A DNA stretch of 64,000 bases from Pontibacter beigongshangensis (GTDB lineage Bacteria > Bacteroidota > Bacteroidia > Cytophagales > Hymenobacteraceae): the NCBI RefSeq assembly GCF_014332515.1, contig NZ_VFSD01000017.1, positions 1-64,000 on the forward strand. The letters are read 5' to 3'. Positions 18,599-27,329 of the stretch are shown here, piece by piece (within the stretch, counting starts at the first letter, position 1; each line of letters begins with the position of its first letter). The notes beneath the pieces are model-generated. The model saw only the letters and a program-made list of their open reading frames with translations, searched no databases and was not told the origin of the DNA. Position numbers and translations under genes: made by a program.

Positions 18599-20338
18599 AT
18601 GCAAACTACGGACCCTACCAATATTAGTACTAAAATTCTGAAGCGGAAACCCCGGCTCTATCTTTCCGAAAGCTTTTCAGTGGACAACTGGAATGCCATA
18701 GAGCCTTATTTTACAGAACTGGTTAGCCGTGACATAGATAGTGTTGAAGCGCTCGAAAAGTGGATGAGCGACCGCAGCGAACTGGAGAGCGTACTGACGG
18801 AGGACCTGGGCTGGCGTTACATCCGCATGACCTGCGATACCCGCAACGAGGAAGTAACCAAGGCGTTTCAATATTTTGTGTCAGAGATTGAGCCAAAGGT
18901 GGCCCCTTTTGATCATCAACTGAATCAGAAACTCATGAGCTCTCCTTATGTAAAGGAGCTCGACCAGGAACAGTACCGTATTTTCTTGCGGGGCGTGAAC
19001 AAAGCCCTGGAGATTTTCCGGGAAGAAAACATTCCGCTCCAGACCGACATCAGCACCAAGCAGCAGCAGTATGCCGCCATTACCGGCAGCATGACCGTAA
19101 CACTGGATGGCGAGGAACTTACCCTGCAGCGCGCCGCCGATCGCCTGAAACAGAACAACCGGGAGGTGCGGGAGGAAGCATGGCGGTCCATACAAAACCG
19201 CCGCATGCAGGACCGCCAGAAACTAGACGACCTGTTCGACGAGTTGCTGCGACTGCGCGACCAGGTAGCCCGCAATGCCGGATTCCCAAACTTCAGGGAT
19301 TACATGTTTGCGGCCATGGGGCGCTTTGACTACACGCCGCAGGACTGCTTCGACTTTCACGAGTCTGTAAAAGAAACCATTGTGCCGCTGCTTACCACGC
19401 AGGACCAGGAACGTAAACAGAAGCTTGGTCTGGCAGAGCTGCGGCCCTGGGATCTGGATGTGGACCCATCCGGAAGCGCACCGCTCGAACCGTTTAAATC
19501 GGGGGATGAGCTGCTGGATAAAACCATTCAGGTGTTTTACAAACTAGACACCTACCTGGGCGACTGCCTGGCTACCATGCGCGAAATGGGGCACCTGGAC
19601 CTGGAGTCGCGAAAAGGCAAAGCGCCTGGCGGCTACAACTACCCGCTCGACGAGATAGGAGTGCCTTTTATATTTATGAACGCCACCTCCAGCCTGCGCG
19701 ATGTGATAACCATCCTGCATGAGGGCGGTCACGCCGTGCATTCCTTCCTGACCCGGGGCCTTAGGCTAAATGCCTTCAAGCATCCGCCAAGTGAGGTGGC
19801 AGAGCTGGCCTCTATGTCCATGGAGCTTATTTCTATGGATTACTGGGACACCTTTTTTGAAAAGGAAGATGAACTGCGCCGCGCCAAAAAAACACACCTC
19901 GGAACGGTACTCGAAACGTTCCCCTGGGTGTCAACCGTCGATAAGTTTCAGCATTGGCTCTACGAAAACCCGCAACATACCCAGGAGGAGCGCCATCAGC
20001 AGTGGGTCAGCATATTCGAAACCTATAACCACCTGGAAGTAGGCTGGCAGGGGCTGGAGCAGTACAAACCATTTATCTGGCAAAAGCAGCTGCATATTTA
20101 CGAGGTGCCTTTTTATTACATAGAGTATGCCATGGCACAGCTTGGCGCCATTGCCGTCTGGAAAAACTTTAAGCAGAATCCGCAGGAAGGGCTCGCCGCT
20201 TACAAACGTGCCCTCAGCCTCGGCTACACCGTGTCGATTGCTGAAGTGTATGAAGCAGCCGGCATCAAGTTCGACTTCAGCACGGTTTATATCCAAAGCC
20301 TCGCCGATTTTGTGCGGGAAGAAATGGAGAAGCTTTAA
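18599..20338 (+). CDS. M3-family oligoendopeptidase (PepF-like)
   Basis: 579-residue cytoplasmic zinc metallopeptidase of the M3 (thimet/oligopeptidase F) family, expected to cut short peptides. The zinc motif HEGGH is at His374-His378, preceded by FIFMNATSSLRDVITIL and followed by the third-ligand region SEVAELASMSMELIS. Length and all-helical character match PepF-type members. No signal peptide. A TACTTTG sequence at 18551-18557, one base shorter than the usual -7 consensus, is a possible promoter. The gene ends before a very strong hairpin terminator shared with the convergent TPR gene. Confidence 0.93.
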   Translation: MQTTDPTNISTKILKRKPRLYLSESFSVDNWNAIEPYFTELVSRDIDSVEALEKWMSDRSELESVLTEDLGWRYIRMTCDTRNEEVTKAFQYFVSEIEPKVAPFDHQLNQKLMSSPYVKELDQEQYRIFLRGVNKALEIFREENIPLQTDISTKQQQYAAITGSMTVTLDGEELTLQRAADRLKQNNREVREEAWRSIQNRRMQDRQKLDDLFDELLRLRDQVARNAGFPNFRDYMFAAMGRFDYTPQDCFDFHESVKETIVPLLTTQDQERKQKLGLAELRPWDLDVDPSGSAPLEPFKSGDELLDKTIQVFYKLDTYLGDCLATMREMGHLDLESRKGKAPGGYNYPLDEIGVPFIFMNATSSLRDVITILHEGGHAVHSFLTRGLRLNAFKHPPSEVAELASMSMELISMDYWDTFFEKEDELRRAKKTHLGTVLETFPWVSTVDKFQHWLYENPQHTQEERHQQWVSIFETYNHLEVGWQGLEQYKPFIWQKQLHIYEVPFYYIEYAMAQLGAIAVWKNFKQNPQEGLAAYKRALSLGYTVSIAEVYEAAGIKFDFSTVYIQSLADFVREEMEKL

Positions 20339-20366
20339 CAGGAGTCGCAGAACTTTCTCTCGAATT

Positions 20367-20414
20367 TTAAAGCAGAAAAGCCAGTAGCGAAAGCTACTGG
20401 CTTTTCTGCTTTAA
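20367..20414. terminator. Bidirectional terminator, 22-bp perfect stem with GAAA loop
   Basis: TTAAAGCAGAAAAGCC... (20367-20388) is the exact reverse complement of 20393-20414, separated only by GAAA. It lies between the convergent M3 peptidase and TPR genes; A- and T-tracts within the stem suit termination from both sides. Confidence 0.88.
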
Positions 20415-20435
20415 TTCTGCTGATGCAGCCGCTAC

Positions 20436-20479
20436 AATTATTCTAATCAAAAAGCCCCTCCAGAGGCTCTGCTGCTGCT
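20436..20479 (-). repeat. Dispersed intergenic element, copy 6
   Basis: Box ATTCTAAT, core GCCCCTCCAGAGGC (centre CCGG changed to CCAG) and a GCTCTGCTGCTGC arm, followed by the GACACAAGACACA module. Downstream of the TPR gene on the same strand. Confidence 0.88.
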
Positions 20480-20615
20480 TTGAAAAAGACACAAGACACA
20501 TGACTTTTACTTCCTCGCTGGGCGTAGCCGGAAACTACATCCAGCATCTGTTTTTTTATATGCCTGCACTGGCCATTCATCTCCACATCAAATAATCAGC
20601 ACTTTAACCCGCTGC

Positions 20616-21236
20616 TTAGTTACAGTATTTCCTGATATAGGTATCTACGTCTTTCAGGCCAAGGCTTTTAGCTATGTTCCAGTCGGCGCAGGCGCCGGCT
20701 TTGTCGCCGAGGTTATATTTAGGGGCGCCCCTGTTATAATACGCTTCCGCATAGTCCTGCTTTAGCAGCACCGCTTTGGTATAATCTTCTATCGCGCCAC
20801 TGTAATCTTTCAGGCCATAGCGGGCGAGCCCGCGGTTGTTGTAAGATCTGGCATCTTTGGGGTTTCGCTCAAGGGCTTTGTTATAATCCAGTAGGGCGCC
20901 TCTGTAATCTTTTAGATTGTATTTGGTGAGACCGCGGCTTGTGAGGGCAGGCAGGTGATTCGGCTTTAACTTCAGGGCCTGGTTATAATCCTCGATGGCA
21001 TGGCGGTATTGCTGCACACGGTCCCTGGCTATGCCCCGGTTGGTAAGGGTTACCACATGCTCCGGCTCCTGCTTCAGCACTTCAGTATAGGCTTTTATGG
21101 CACCGGCAAAGTCGCCTTCCTTAAACTTCTGGTTGGCGCTGTTGAAATATTCTGTGGCGGTGCTTTGCGAAAAAACAGAAAAAGAGATAAACGAACTGAG
21201 CAGCAACAGAAAAAGATTTTTCATAAGAAAAGACAA
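20616..21236 (-). CDS. Secreted TPR-repeat protein
   Basis: 206-residue exported protein made of tetratricopeptide repeats. A signal peptide is visible (MKNLFLLLLSSFISFSVFSQ); an ATG at 21224 would begin exactly there and is an alternative start. About five TPR units follow, spaced 34 residues apart, with the motif pattern AxxxYNxALxxxPxxxxAxxxRGxxxxxL clearly repeated (NRGIARDRVQQYRHAIEDYN, SRGLTKYNLKDYRGALLDYN, NNRGLARYGLKDYSGAIEDY). Such proteins bind partner proteins in the periplasm; the partner is unknown. The gene is divergent from lpdA. Confidence 0.88.
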   Translation of the reverse strand: MSFLMKNLFLLLLSSFISFSVFSQSTATEYFNSANQKFKEGDFAGAIKAYTEVLKQEPEHVVTLTNRGIARDRVQQYRHAIEDYNQALKLKPNHLPALTSRGLTKYNLKDYRGALLDYNKALERNPKDARSYNNRGLARYGLKDYSGAIEDYTKAVLLKQDYAEAYYNRGAPKYNLGDKAGACADWNIAKSLGLKDVDTYIRKYCN

Positions 21237-21380
21237 CTTGTTGTATTTACGATGTAAATTTCAGCATAACAGCCGTAAGGACAAAGGTTTTTCTATGGTA
21301 TGGCGCTTTATCCGGGCGGTTGTGCAGGCACCAAGCAGAAATAGTGCTAAAAATGGCCAGGCTGCGGAAGCTAAAAGCGG

Positions 21381-21412
21381 TTTTGCGTTATTGGGATTAT
21401 CGTTTAATTTTG
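21381..21412 (+). promoter_or_regulatory. Bacteroidota-type promoter of lpdA
   Basis: TTTTG (21381-21385), 19 bases, then TAATTTTG (21405-21412). The ATG of lpdA follows 25 bases later. Confidence 0.65.
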
Positions 21413-21437
21413 CTCAATCACTTATATAAAAGACATT

Positions 21438-22832
21438 ATGGCATCAAAATACGATTTAGTAGTTATTGGTAGTGGTCCTGGTGGGTATGTGGCGGCTATC
21501 CGCGCCTCGCAGCTAGGTTTGAAAGTAGCCGTTATCGAGCGCGAGTCGCTGGGGGGCATCTGCCTGAACTGGGGCTGTATTCCTACCAAGGCCTTGCTGA
21601 AAAGCGCAAACGTATTCGAATACATTACCCATGCCGCTGACTACGGCATCAGCATAGGCGAAGCCTCTGTTGATTTTGGCGCAGTCATTAAGCGCAGCCG
21701 TGGTGTGGCCGAAGGCATGAGCAAAGGTATTCAGTTCCTGTTCCGCAAAAACAAGATCGATGCGATTATGGGAACCGGCAAGCTAGCCGGTAAAGGAAAA
21801 ATAGAAGTTACCAACGCAGAAGGTAAAAAAGAAATAGTGGAAGCCGGTAATATCATACTGGCAACCGGTGCGCGCTCCCGAGAGCTGCCAAACCTGCCGA
21901 TTGACGGCAAAAAAATTATCGGCTACCGCCAGGCCATGGCGCTGGAGAAACAGCCTAAGTCTATGATCGTGGTTGGCTCAGGAGCCATAGGCGTAGAGTT
22001 TGCCTACTTCTACAACAGCATCGGTACGAAGGTAACAGTAGTGGAGTATCTGCCGAACATTGTGCCGGTAGAAGACGAGGAAGTATCGAAGCAACTGGAG
22101 AAATCCTTTAAAAAAGCGGGCATTGCGGTAATGACCAATGCCAGCGTAGAGTCGGTAGATACCAGCGGCGAGGTTTGCAAAGCCAAAGTAAAAACAGCCA
22201 AAGGCGAAGAGACGCTGGAAGCGGAGATTGTGCTGTCGGCAGTAGGTATCCAGACGAACCTGGAGAACCTGGGCCTGGAAGAGCTGGGCATTAAAACGGA
22301 CAAAGGCCGTGTGCTGGTCGACGATTTTTACAAAACCAATGTAGACGGCATTTACGCTATCGGCGACATTGTGCCTGGCCCTGCACTGGCGCACGTGGCA
22401 TCTGCCGAGGGCATTATCTGCGTAGAGAAAATTGCCGGCCTTAAGCCGGAGCCTCTCAACTACAACAACATACCTGGCTGCACTTACTGCTCTCCTGAGG
22501 TAGCCTCGGTGGGGCTTACCGAGAAAGCTGCCCGTGACCAGGGGCTTGAGATTAAAATAGGCAAATTCCCGTTCTCTGCATCTGGTAAGGCAAGTGCCGC
22601 TGGTGCCAAAGACGGATTTGTGAAAGTGATATTCGATGCCAAGTATGGCGAGTTCCTGGGCGCGCACATGATCGGCGCCAATGTAACCGAAATGATTGCC
22701 GAGGTTGTGGTTGCCCGCAAGCTGGAAACTACCGGCCATGAGATCATCAAATCAGTACACCCGCACCCAACCATGAGCGAAGCCATTATGGAAGCGGCAG
22801 CGGCTGCCTACGACGAAGTGATCCACCTGTAG
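21438..22832 (+). CDS. lpdA: Dihydrolipoyl dehydrogenase
   Basis: 464-residue flavoprotein (E3) that reoxidises dihydrolipoamide of the pyruvate, 2-oxoglutarate and branched-chain dehydrogenase complexes with NAD. FAD motif GSGPGG near residue 11; redox-active disulfide Cys42-Cys47 in GGICLNWGCIPTK; NAD-binding GSGAIGVEF; second FAD segment YAIGDIVPGPALAHVA; C-terminal catalytic HPHPTMSEAIMEA with the His-Glu pair. The gene stands alone, with its own promoter and terminator; E1 and E2 subunits are elsewhere, as is common in Bacteroidota. Confidence 0.97.
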   Translation: MASKYDLVVIGSGPGGYVAAIRASQLGLKVAVIERESLGGICLNWGCIPTKALLKSANVFEYITHAADYGISIGEASVDFGAVIKRSRGVAEGMSKGIQFLFRKNKIDAIMGTGKLAGKGKIEVTNAEGKKEIVEAGNIILATGARSRELPNLPIDGKKIIGYRQAMALEKQPKSMIVVGSGAIGVEFAYFYNSIGTKVTVVEYLPNIVPVEDEEVSKQLEKSFKKAGIAVMTNASVESVDTSGEVCKAKVKTAKGEETLEAEIVLSAVGIQTNLENLGLEELGIKTDKGRVLVDDFYKTNVDGIYAIGDIVPGPALAHVASAEGIICVEKIAGLKPEPLNYNNIPGCTYCSPEVASVGLTEKAARDQGLEIKIGKFPFSASGKASAAGAKDGFVKVIFDAKYGEFLGAHMIGANVTEMIAEVVVARKLETTGHEIIKSVHPHPTMSEAIMEAAAAAYDEVIHL

Positions 22833-22851
22833 GATGTAGCGGTCACACAAG

Positions 22852-22889
22852 CAAAAAGCGGCGGGAAGATTTCTTTCTGCCGCTTTTTG
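22852..22889 (+). terminator. Rho-independent terminator after lpdA
   Basis: CAAAAAGCGGC (22852-22862) pairs with GCCGCTTTTTG (22879-22889), starting 20 bases after the stop codon. Confidence 0.85.
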
Positions 22890-23247
22890 TTTAAATGAAA
22901 AATGGATTTTCGCTGGTCCGTATTAAAACCACTCACTTCAACCGCACCTGTGTAAAACTCTCCTCTTCCAGAAATCGGCCCAGTGTCAAAAAAGATGGTT
23001 TCCAATACTTTGCTTTTCTGAGGCGTTCGCTGAGGAAAATATTCTGTCTGTTAACTTAATTTCAACCCAGACGCCTCCGGGTAATGCAGCACATACGTAT
23101 AAATACTTTAGCGAATATTTATTTTTATGAACTTAAAGTTATAAATTACCCGTTATTGTAATGCATGTGCCGTGATTTTTACCAGAAGATTTTACTTTTC
23201 CTTTTGGGCTGTTCCTGCCATTTCCCCCAATCAATCTTAATAAAACT
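22890..23247. other. Intergenic region before the desaturase gene
   Basis: A/T-rich, without a recognisable gene, repeat copy or structured RNA. TACTTTTC at 23193-23200 is a one-mismatch candidate -7 element. Confidence 0.4.
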
Positions 23248-24360
23248 ATGAGTCAAAAAGGCAAAATAAAATTTGTTAGCAAAGACAAGAGCCTGTTCTT
23301 CCCCACCTTACGAAAACGCGTAGACGCTTATTTTGAGGAGAACAATCTCTCCCGCAATGCAAACAATTCCATGATTATAAAAAGCGCAGTGCTTTTGCTG
23401 TGTTATATAGTGCCGTTTATCCTGCTGCTGGCCCTGCAGCCGTCGTTAGGCGTGAGCCTGATGCTTTGGTTTGTAATGGGGTTGGGTGTGGCTGGCATTG
23501 GTATGAGTATTATGCACGATGCCAATCACGGTGCCTACTCTAGCAGCAAGGCCGTAAACGCGGGCATGGGCTACACACTCAACCTGGTGGGCGGCTCCGC
23601 TTTTAACTGGAAACTGCAGCACAACATTCTGCACCACACCTACACCAACGTGGTGGAGATGGACGAGGACATTCAGGACAGGCTGGTGCTGCGCTTCTCG
23701 CCGCATACCAAGGTTAAGTTTTACCATAAGCTGCAGTGGGTTTACGCCTTCTTTTTTTACGGCCTGCTGACCTTGTATTGGGTAGTTGCCAAAGATTTTG
23801 TGCAGTACGCGCTTTTTAAAAGAAATGGGGTAAATGCCAATACAAAGGCACAAAACAGGGTGTTCCTGTTTAAGCTGATTTATACAAAGGCGATTTACTT
23901 TTTTATAGTGCTGGCCGTACCGGTTTTGTTTTTCAATATTCCGCTGGCAGAGGTGCTACTCGGGTTCTTTGTGATGCACTTTGTGGCAGGCATCGTGCTT
24001 ACGGTGGTCTTCCAGTTGGCGCATACGGTAGAGGGCACCACGCATCCGCGGCCCACGGAGGATGGTATTATAGAAAATGACTGGGCCATTCACCAGATGA
24101 ACACCACGGTTAATTTTGCAAGAAAAAGCAAGTTTATCTCCTGGTATGTGGGCGGGCTTAACTTTCAGATAGAGCACCACCTGTTCCCGAGGGTGTGCCA
24201 TGTGCACTACCCCGCCATTGCCCCGATCGTACAGCAAACAGCCGAAGAGTTTGGCATACCCTACCTGGAGAATGAAACCTTCGGGCGGGCGGTTCGCTCA
24301 CACATAGCCACGCTCCACCGCTTTGGCAAACTGCCAGCCTGGAACGAGGCCATCGGCTAA
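23248..24360 (+). CDS. Membrane fatty acid desaturase
   Basis: 370-residue integral membrane di-iron desaturase. The three histidine boxes are present: HDANH (about residue 90), HNILHH (about 125) and QIEHH (about 310), the last with Gln in place of the first His as in front-end desaturases, here without a fused cytochrome b5 domain. Hydrophobic segments lie around 46-90 and 170-250. It is expected to introduce a double bond into acyl chains of membrane lipids, with an electron donor such as ferredoxin or a flavin reductase; the reductase at 17304 is a conceivable but unproven donor. It probably helps keep membranes fluid in the cold, consistent with, but not proven by, the helicase gene nearby. 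Confidence 0.9.
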   Translation: MSQKGKIKFVSKDKSLFFPTLRKRVDAYFEENNLSRNANNSMIIKSAVLLLCYIVPFILLLALQPSLGVSLMLWFVMGLGVAGIGMSIMHDANHGAYSSSKAVNAGMGYTLNLVGGSAFNWKLQHNILHHTYTNVVEMDEDIQDRLVLRFSPHTKVKFYHKLQWVYAFFFYGLLTLYWVVAKDFVQYALFKRNGVNANTKAQNRVFLFKLIYTKAIYFFIVLAVPVLFFNIPLAEVLLGFFVMHFVAGIVLTVVFQLAHTVEGTTHPRPTEDGIIENDWAIHQMNTTVNFARKSKFISWYVGGLNFQIEHHLFPRVCHVHYPAIAPIVQQTAEEFGIPYLENETFGRAVRSHIATLHRFGKLPAWNEAIG

Positions 24361-24417
24361 GCTCAAAGATACAGTCCTGAACAAAGGAGCCCTGCATTAC
24401 GGGCGTGTCCTAGGAGC

Positions 24418-24448
24418 AATTATTTGAATGAAAAGGCCTTCCGGAGGC
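24418..24448 (-). repeat. Dispersed intergenic element, copy 7
   Basis: Box ATTTGAAT, A-rich stretch, core GGCCTTCCGGAGGC. Followed by the GACACAGGACTC module; forms a direct pair with copy 8 (155 bases apart). Confidence 0.85.
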
Positions 24449-24572
24449 TTGTTCAGGACAGAAGACACAGGACTCTTTATGAGTGAAAAGTTAAGATTCA
24501 ACTTGTGTTTTCCTGTTCATCTTCAAATTTCCTCATCAACAATCAGCAACAACCAATCAGCAACCAACACCA

Positions 24573-24616
24573 AATTATTCAAATGAAAATGCCCTTCCGG
24601 AGGTGTTTTTAGCTGC
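24573..24616 (-). repeat. Dispersed intergenic element, copy 8
   Basis: Box ATTCAAAT, core GCCCTTCCGGAGG. Preceded by AATCAGCAAC-type A/C-rich sequence (24530-24572) also found before copies 1 and 10. Confidence 0.85.
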
Positions 24617-24779
24617 ACAAGTCCGGGGCCCTGATACGCAGTCTGGTTATTTTCCGGGCACCTCGGCAGCGCCGAGAAATGCTGATCTTCCACCGACTTT
24701 ATAGTGCCCGAATAGGAAGCCGCAGACTGGCCGGATGTTTGGCCAAGTTGTTTTGTTAGGAAATGAATGTTATTTGCGC

Positions 24780-24787
24780 TACCTTTG
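24780..24787 (+). promoter_or_regulatory. Candidate -7 element of the DEAD-box helicase gene
   Basis: TACCTTTG matches TAnnTTTG exactly; the nearest TTTTG lies 24 bases upstream, longer than usual. Use of this site would give a leader of about 235-240 bases. Confidence 0.45.
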
Positions 24788-25030
24788 TTGCCACAATTAT
24801 TAGAGTTAGATTAGATACTATGCCTTTTGTACAATATCTCTCAACTCTTCGCTCTTAAGTCATAAACCAGAACTTTACTGCTGGTTTAAAGGTTGATGAA
24901 AGTATAAGTGAGTGTATACTTCTTGTCAACGCCAAACACAGGTAAGACTGACAAGCACGTTCACATCTATCACTTTAACTGATCCGCATAAAAAGAAGCA
25001 GGGTCAGCACGCATCAAGAAAAACCATTAC
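24788..25030 (+). other. Long untranslated leader of the DEAD-box helicase gene
   Basis: The 243 bases between the candidate promoter and the ATG contain no open frame of note and no dispersed element. Long leaders are usual for cold-inducible RNA helicase genes in other bacteria; a regulatory role here is inference. Confidence 0.4.
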
Positions 25031-26356
25031 ATGACATTTGAGAAATTAAATTTAATAGAGCCGATCTTAAGAGCTCTGCAAACAGAAGGTTATACACAAC
25101 CAACTCCCATTCAGGCACAAGCCATCCCTTACATACTGGAGCAAAGAGACATTTTGGGTTGCGCCCAGACAGGCACCGGCAAAACGGCTGCTTTCTCTAT
25201 CCCGATTCTGCAGTTACTGCATAGCCAGCCGCAGCAAAACGGGCCCAGAAAAATAAGATCCCTGATCCTGACTCCCACTCGTGAACTGGCCATACAAATC
25301 GGCGACAGCTTATTAGCCTACGGCAAGCACACCGGACTGAAGAGCACCGTCATATTTGGTGGCGTTCCACAACGTCCGCAGACCGACGCGCTACGGGCTG
25401 GCATTGATATACTGGTTGCCACACCAGGCCGCTTACTCGACCTGATGGCGCAGAAGTATGTGCAGCTGCAACACGTGCAGCTTTTCGTGCTCGACGAAGC
25501 CGACCGCATGCTGGACATGGGCTTTGTGAATGACGTAAAGAAAGTGCTGAAGGTGCTTCCTGAGAAAAAACAATCGCTGTTCTTCTCGGCCACCATGGCC
25601 CCTGAAATCACGAAGCTGGCCGATACCATTCTGGTAAACCCTGCCAAGGTGGAGGTTACGCCTGTGTCGTCTACGGCCAACACGATTAAGCAGTCAGTGT
25701 ATTACGTGAAGAAGGGAGATAAGAAGAACCTGTTGATTCACCTGCTGAAGGATGGCGAAATAGACCGGGCGCTGGTATTTACACGCACCAAGCACGGAGC
25801 AGACCGCGTGGCCAAAGACATGAGCAAAGCAGGCATACAGGCCGAGGCAATTCACGGCAACAAGTCGCAGAACGCCCGCGTGCGTGCCCTCAACAACTTT
25901 AAGAGCAGCTCCACCAGGGTACTGGTAGCAACTGATATTGCAGCCCGCGGCATTGACGTGGACGACCTGAGCCATGTGATCAACTTTGAGCTCCCCAATG
26001 AGCCGGAGACCTATGTGCACCGCATTGGCCGCACAGGCCGCGCCGGAGCCAGCGGTACAGCCCTTTCGTTTTGCGATGCCGAGGAGACGTCGTACCTGGT
26101 AAGCATTCAGAAACTTATTTCGAAGGCTGTTCCGGTAATCGACAACCACCCTTACCCCATGACAGCCAAAGACTTTGCCGAGGCGGCCAGTACCGTGAAG
26201 CAGCAAAAGCAGCGCGGTGGCGGCGGAGGCCGAAGACCAGCGAATGCCGGAAGCGGCAGAAGGGAAGGCGCAGCAGCGGGATCGCCCAGGCCGGCAGGTA
26301 ACAATGCAGGCGGCAACAGACGCTGGGATAACAAGCCAAGAACGAGGCAAGCGTAA
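25031..26356 (+). CDS. DEAD-box ATP-dependent RNA helicase (RhlE-like)
   Basis: 441-residue cytoplasmic RNA helicase. All core motifs are visible: Q motif with TPIQAQAIP, motif [60 protein letters not shown] and [11 protein letters not shown] basic Gly/Arg-rich tail (about 390-441) suits non-specific RNA binding. RhlE-type helicases act in ribosome assembly and RNA decay and are often induced by cold. The gene has a candidate distant promoter and a strong terminator, so it is a single-gene unit. Confidence 0.95.
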   Translation: MTFEKLNLIEPILRALQTEGYTQPTPIQAQAIPYILEQRDILGCAQTGTGKTAAFSIPILQLLHSQPQQNGPRKIRSLILTPTRELAIQIGDSLLAYGKHTGLKSTVIFGGVPQRPQTDALRAGIDILVATPGRLLDLMAQKYVQLQHVQLFVLDEADRMLDMGFVNDVKKVLKVLPEKKQSLFFSATMAPEITKLADTILVNPAKVEVTPVSSTANTIKQSVYYVKKGDKKNLLIHLLKDGEIDRALVFTRTKHGADRVAKDMSKAGIQAEAIHGNKSQNARVRALNNFKSSSTRVLVATDIAARGIDVDDLSHVINFELPNEPETYVHRIGRTGRAGASGTALSFCDAEETSYLVSIQKLISKAVPVIDNHPYPMTAKDFAEAASTVKQQKQRGGGGGRRPANAGSGRREGAAAGSPRPAGNNAGGNRRWDNKPRTRQA

Positions 26357-26373
26357 GCTGCTCGTACAAGAAT

Positions 26374-26417
26374 AAAAAAAACTCCTGCCGGTATAGTACT
26401 GGCAGGAGTTTTTTTTA
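26374..26417 (+). terminator. Rho-independent terminator after the helicase gene
   Basis: AACTCCTGCC (26380-26389) pairs with GGCAGGAGTT (26401-26410), with flanking A-tract and a run of nine T residues; 11-base loop. Confidence 0.9.
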
Positions 26418-26738
26418 TTTAAAAGGGAACCCTATCTTTAGCAGGAATTATAGGGAAAGAACAATTTTACACCATATATGGCCTGTGTTTGCACTTATAA
26501 TCAATAAATGTTATTTTGTTAAAATAAAGGCCCTGAAGTGATGCAGGATGATAAAATAGCGGTAAATATAAGTGCTGAAAATTAAATACTGCAAATGCCC
26601 TTACTAAATAAAAGAGCCAAAACTAGTAAGTTTGAGAGAGTGGTATTAAGTTTGCAGCCTGTTTTTTTACTATTACTGTTTAAAGTGTAGCGGGCCTGGT
26701 CAAAATTGCCATAGCTACAAATCAAATTAAAAATTATC
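26418..26738. other. A/T-rich intergenic region before the GNAT gene
   Basis: No gene or dispersed element. A small dyad TTATTTT-GTT-AAAATAA lies at about 26511-26527. No consensus promoter stands out. Confidence 0.4.
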
Positions 26739-27329
26739 ATGAAAGATATCATCATTTCACCTTGCACCAAAGGAGATCTGCCCGATCTGATCAATATAGC
26801 TATTACCTCTTACAACGAGCATTACACCTATCTGTGGCACGATGGCGGCATGCAATATGTAAAACAGCATTTTAATTATCATACCATCCTGCGCGAGTGG
26901 ACTGACCCTAAATCAGCCTTTTTTATGCTCTATTACCAGGGCAACCTGGTAGGTTTCCTGAAACTCATAAACGATAAGGTGCTGAAGGGGTACAACCAAG
27001 AGGAATGCCTGGAGCTGGAGCGGGTCTATATTATAAGGGCTGTTTCCGGTTCAGGGATAGGTGCTGAGGCGGTCAGGTTTACGCTGGATTATGCCCGCCA
27101 ACAAGGTAAGCGTATTGTCTGGCTTAAAGCCATGGATAGCAGCCCGGAAGTAATTCAGTTTTATGAGCGGTCCGGTTTCAGGAAATGTGCTACCTTTGTG
27201 CAGGATACACCAGAGATGAAAGAAGAGTTTCGGGGCATGCACGTCATGAAGCACGTTCTCTCCGAAGCGGGTGTCTCTGAATATACTGTTACAGCATCTG
27301 CAAATCAGGAAGAAGTAAGCCTTGCATAA
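26739..27329 (+). CDS. GNAT-family N-acetyltransferase
   Basis: 196-residue cytoplasmic acetyltransferase. The GNAT acetyl-CoA region is at about 95-125 (LERVYIIRAVSGSGIGAEAVRF, a variant of the usual Q/RxxGxG/A loop), followed by WLKAMDSSPEVIQFYERSGFRKC, the standard late helix with the Tyr that donates a proton in many members. The substrate is unknown. Its stop codon lies inside the first codons of the next gene (8-base overlap), so it is probably translated together with the YpdA-like reductase; a link to low-molecular-weight thiol metabolism is possible but unproven. Confidence 0.85.
   Translation: MKDIIISPCTKGDLPDLINIAITSYNEHYTYLWHDGGMQYVKQHFNYHTILREWTDPKSAFFMLYYQGNLVGFLKLINDKVLKGYNQEECLELERVYIIRAVSGSGIGAEAVRFTLDYARQQGKRIVWLKAMDSSPEVIQFYERSGFRKCATFVQDTPEMKEEFRGMHVMKHVLSEAGVSEYTVTASANQEEVSLA

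Noticed and set aside
22833-23247. Riboswitch or small RNA before the desaturase gene
   Set aside because: No stable stem or known motif seen beyond the lpdA terminator.
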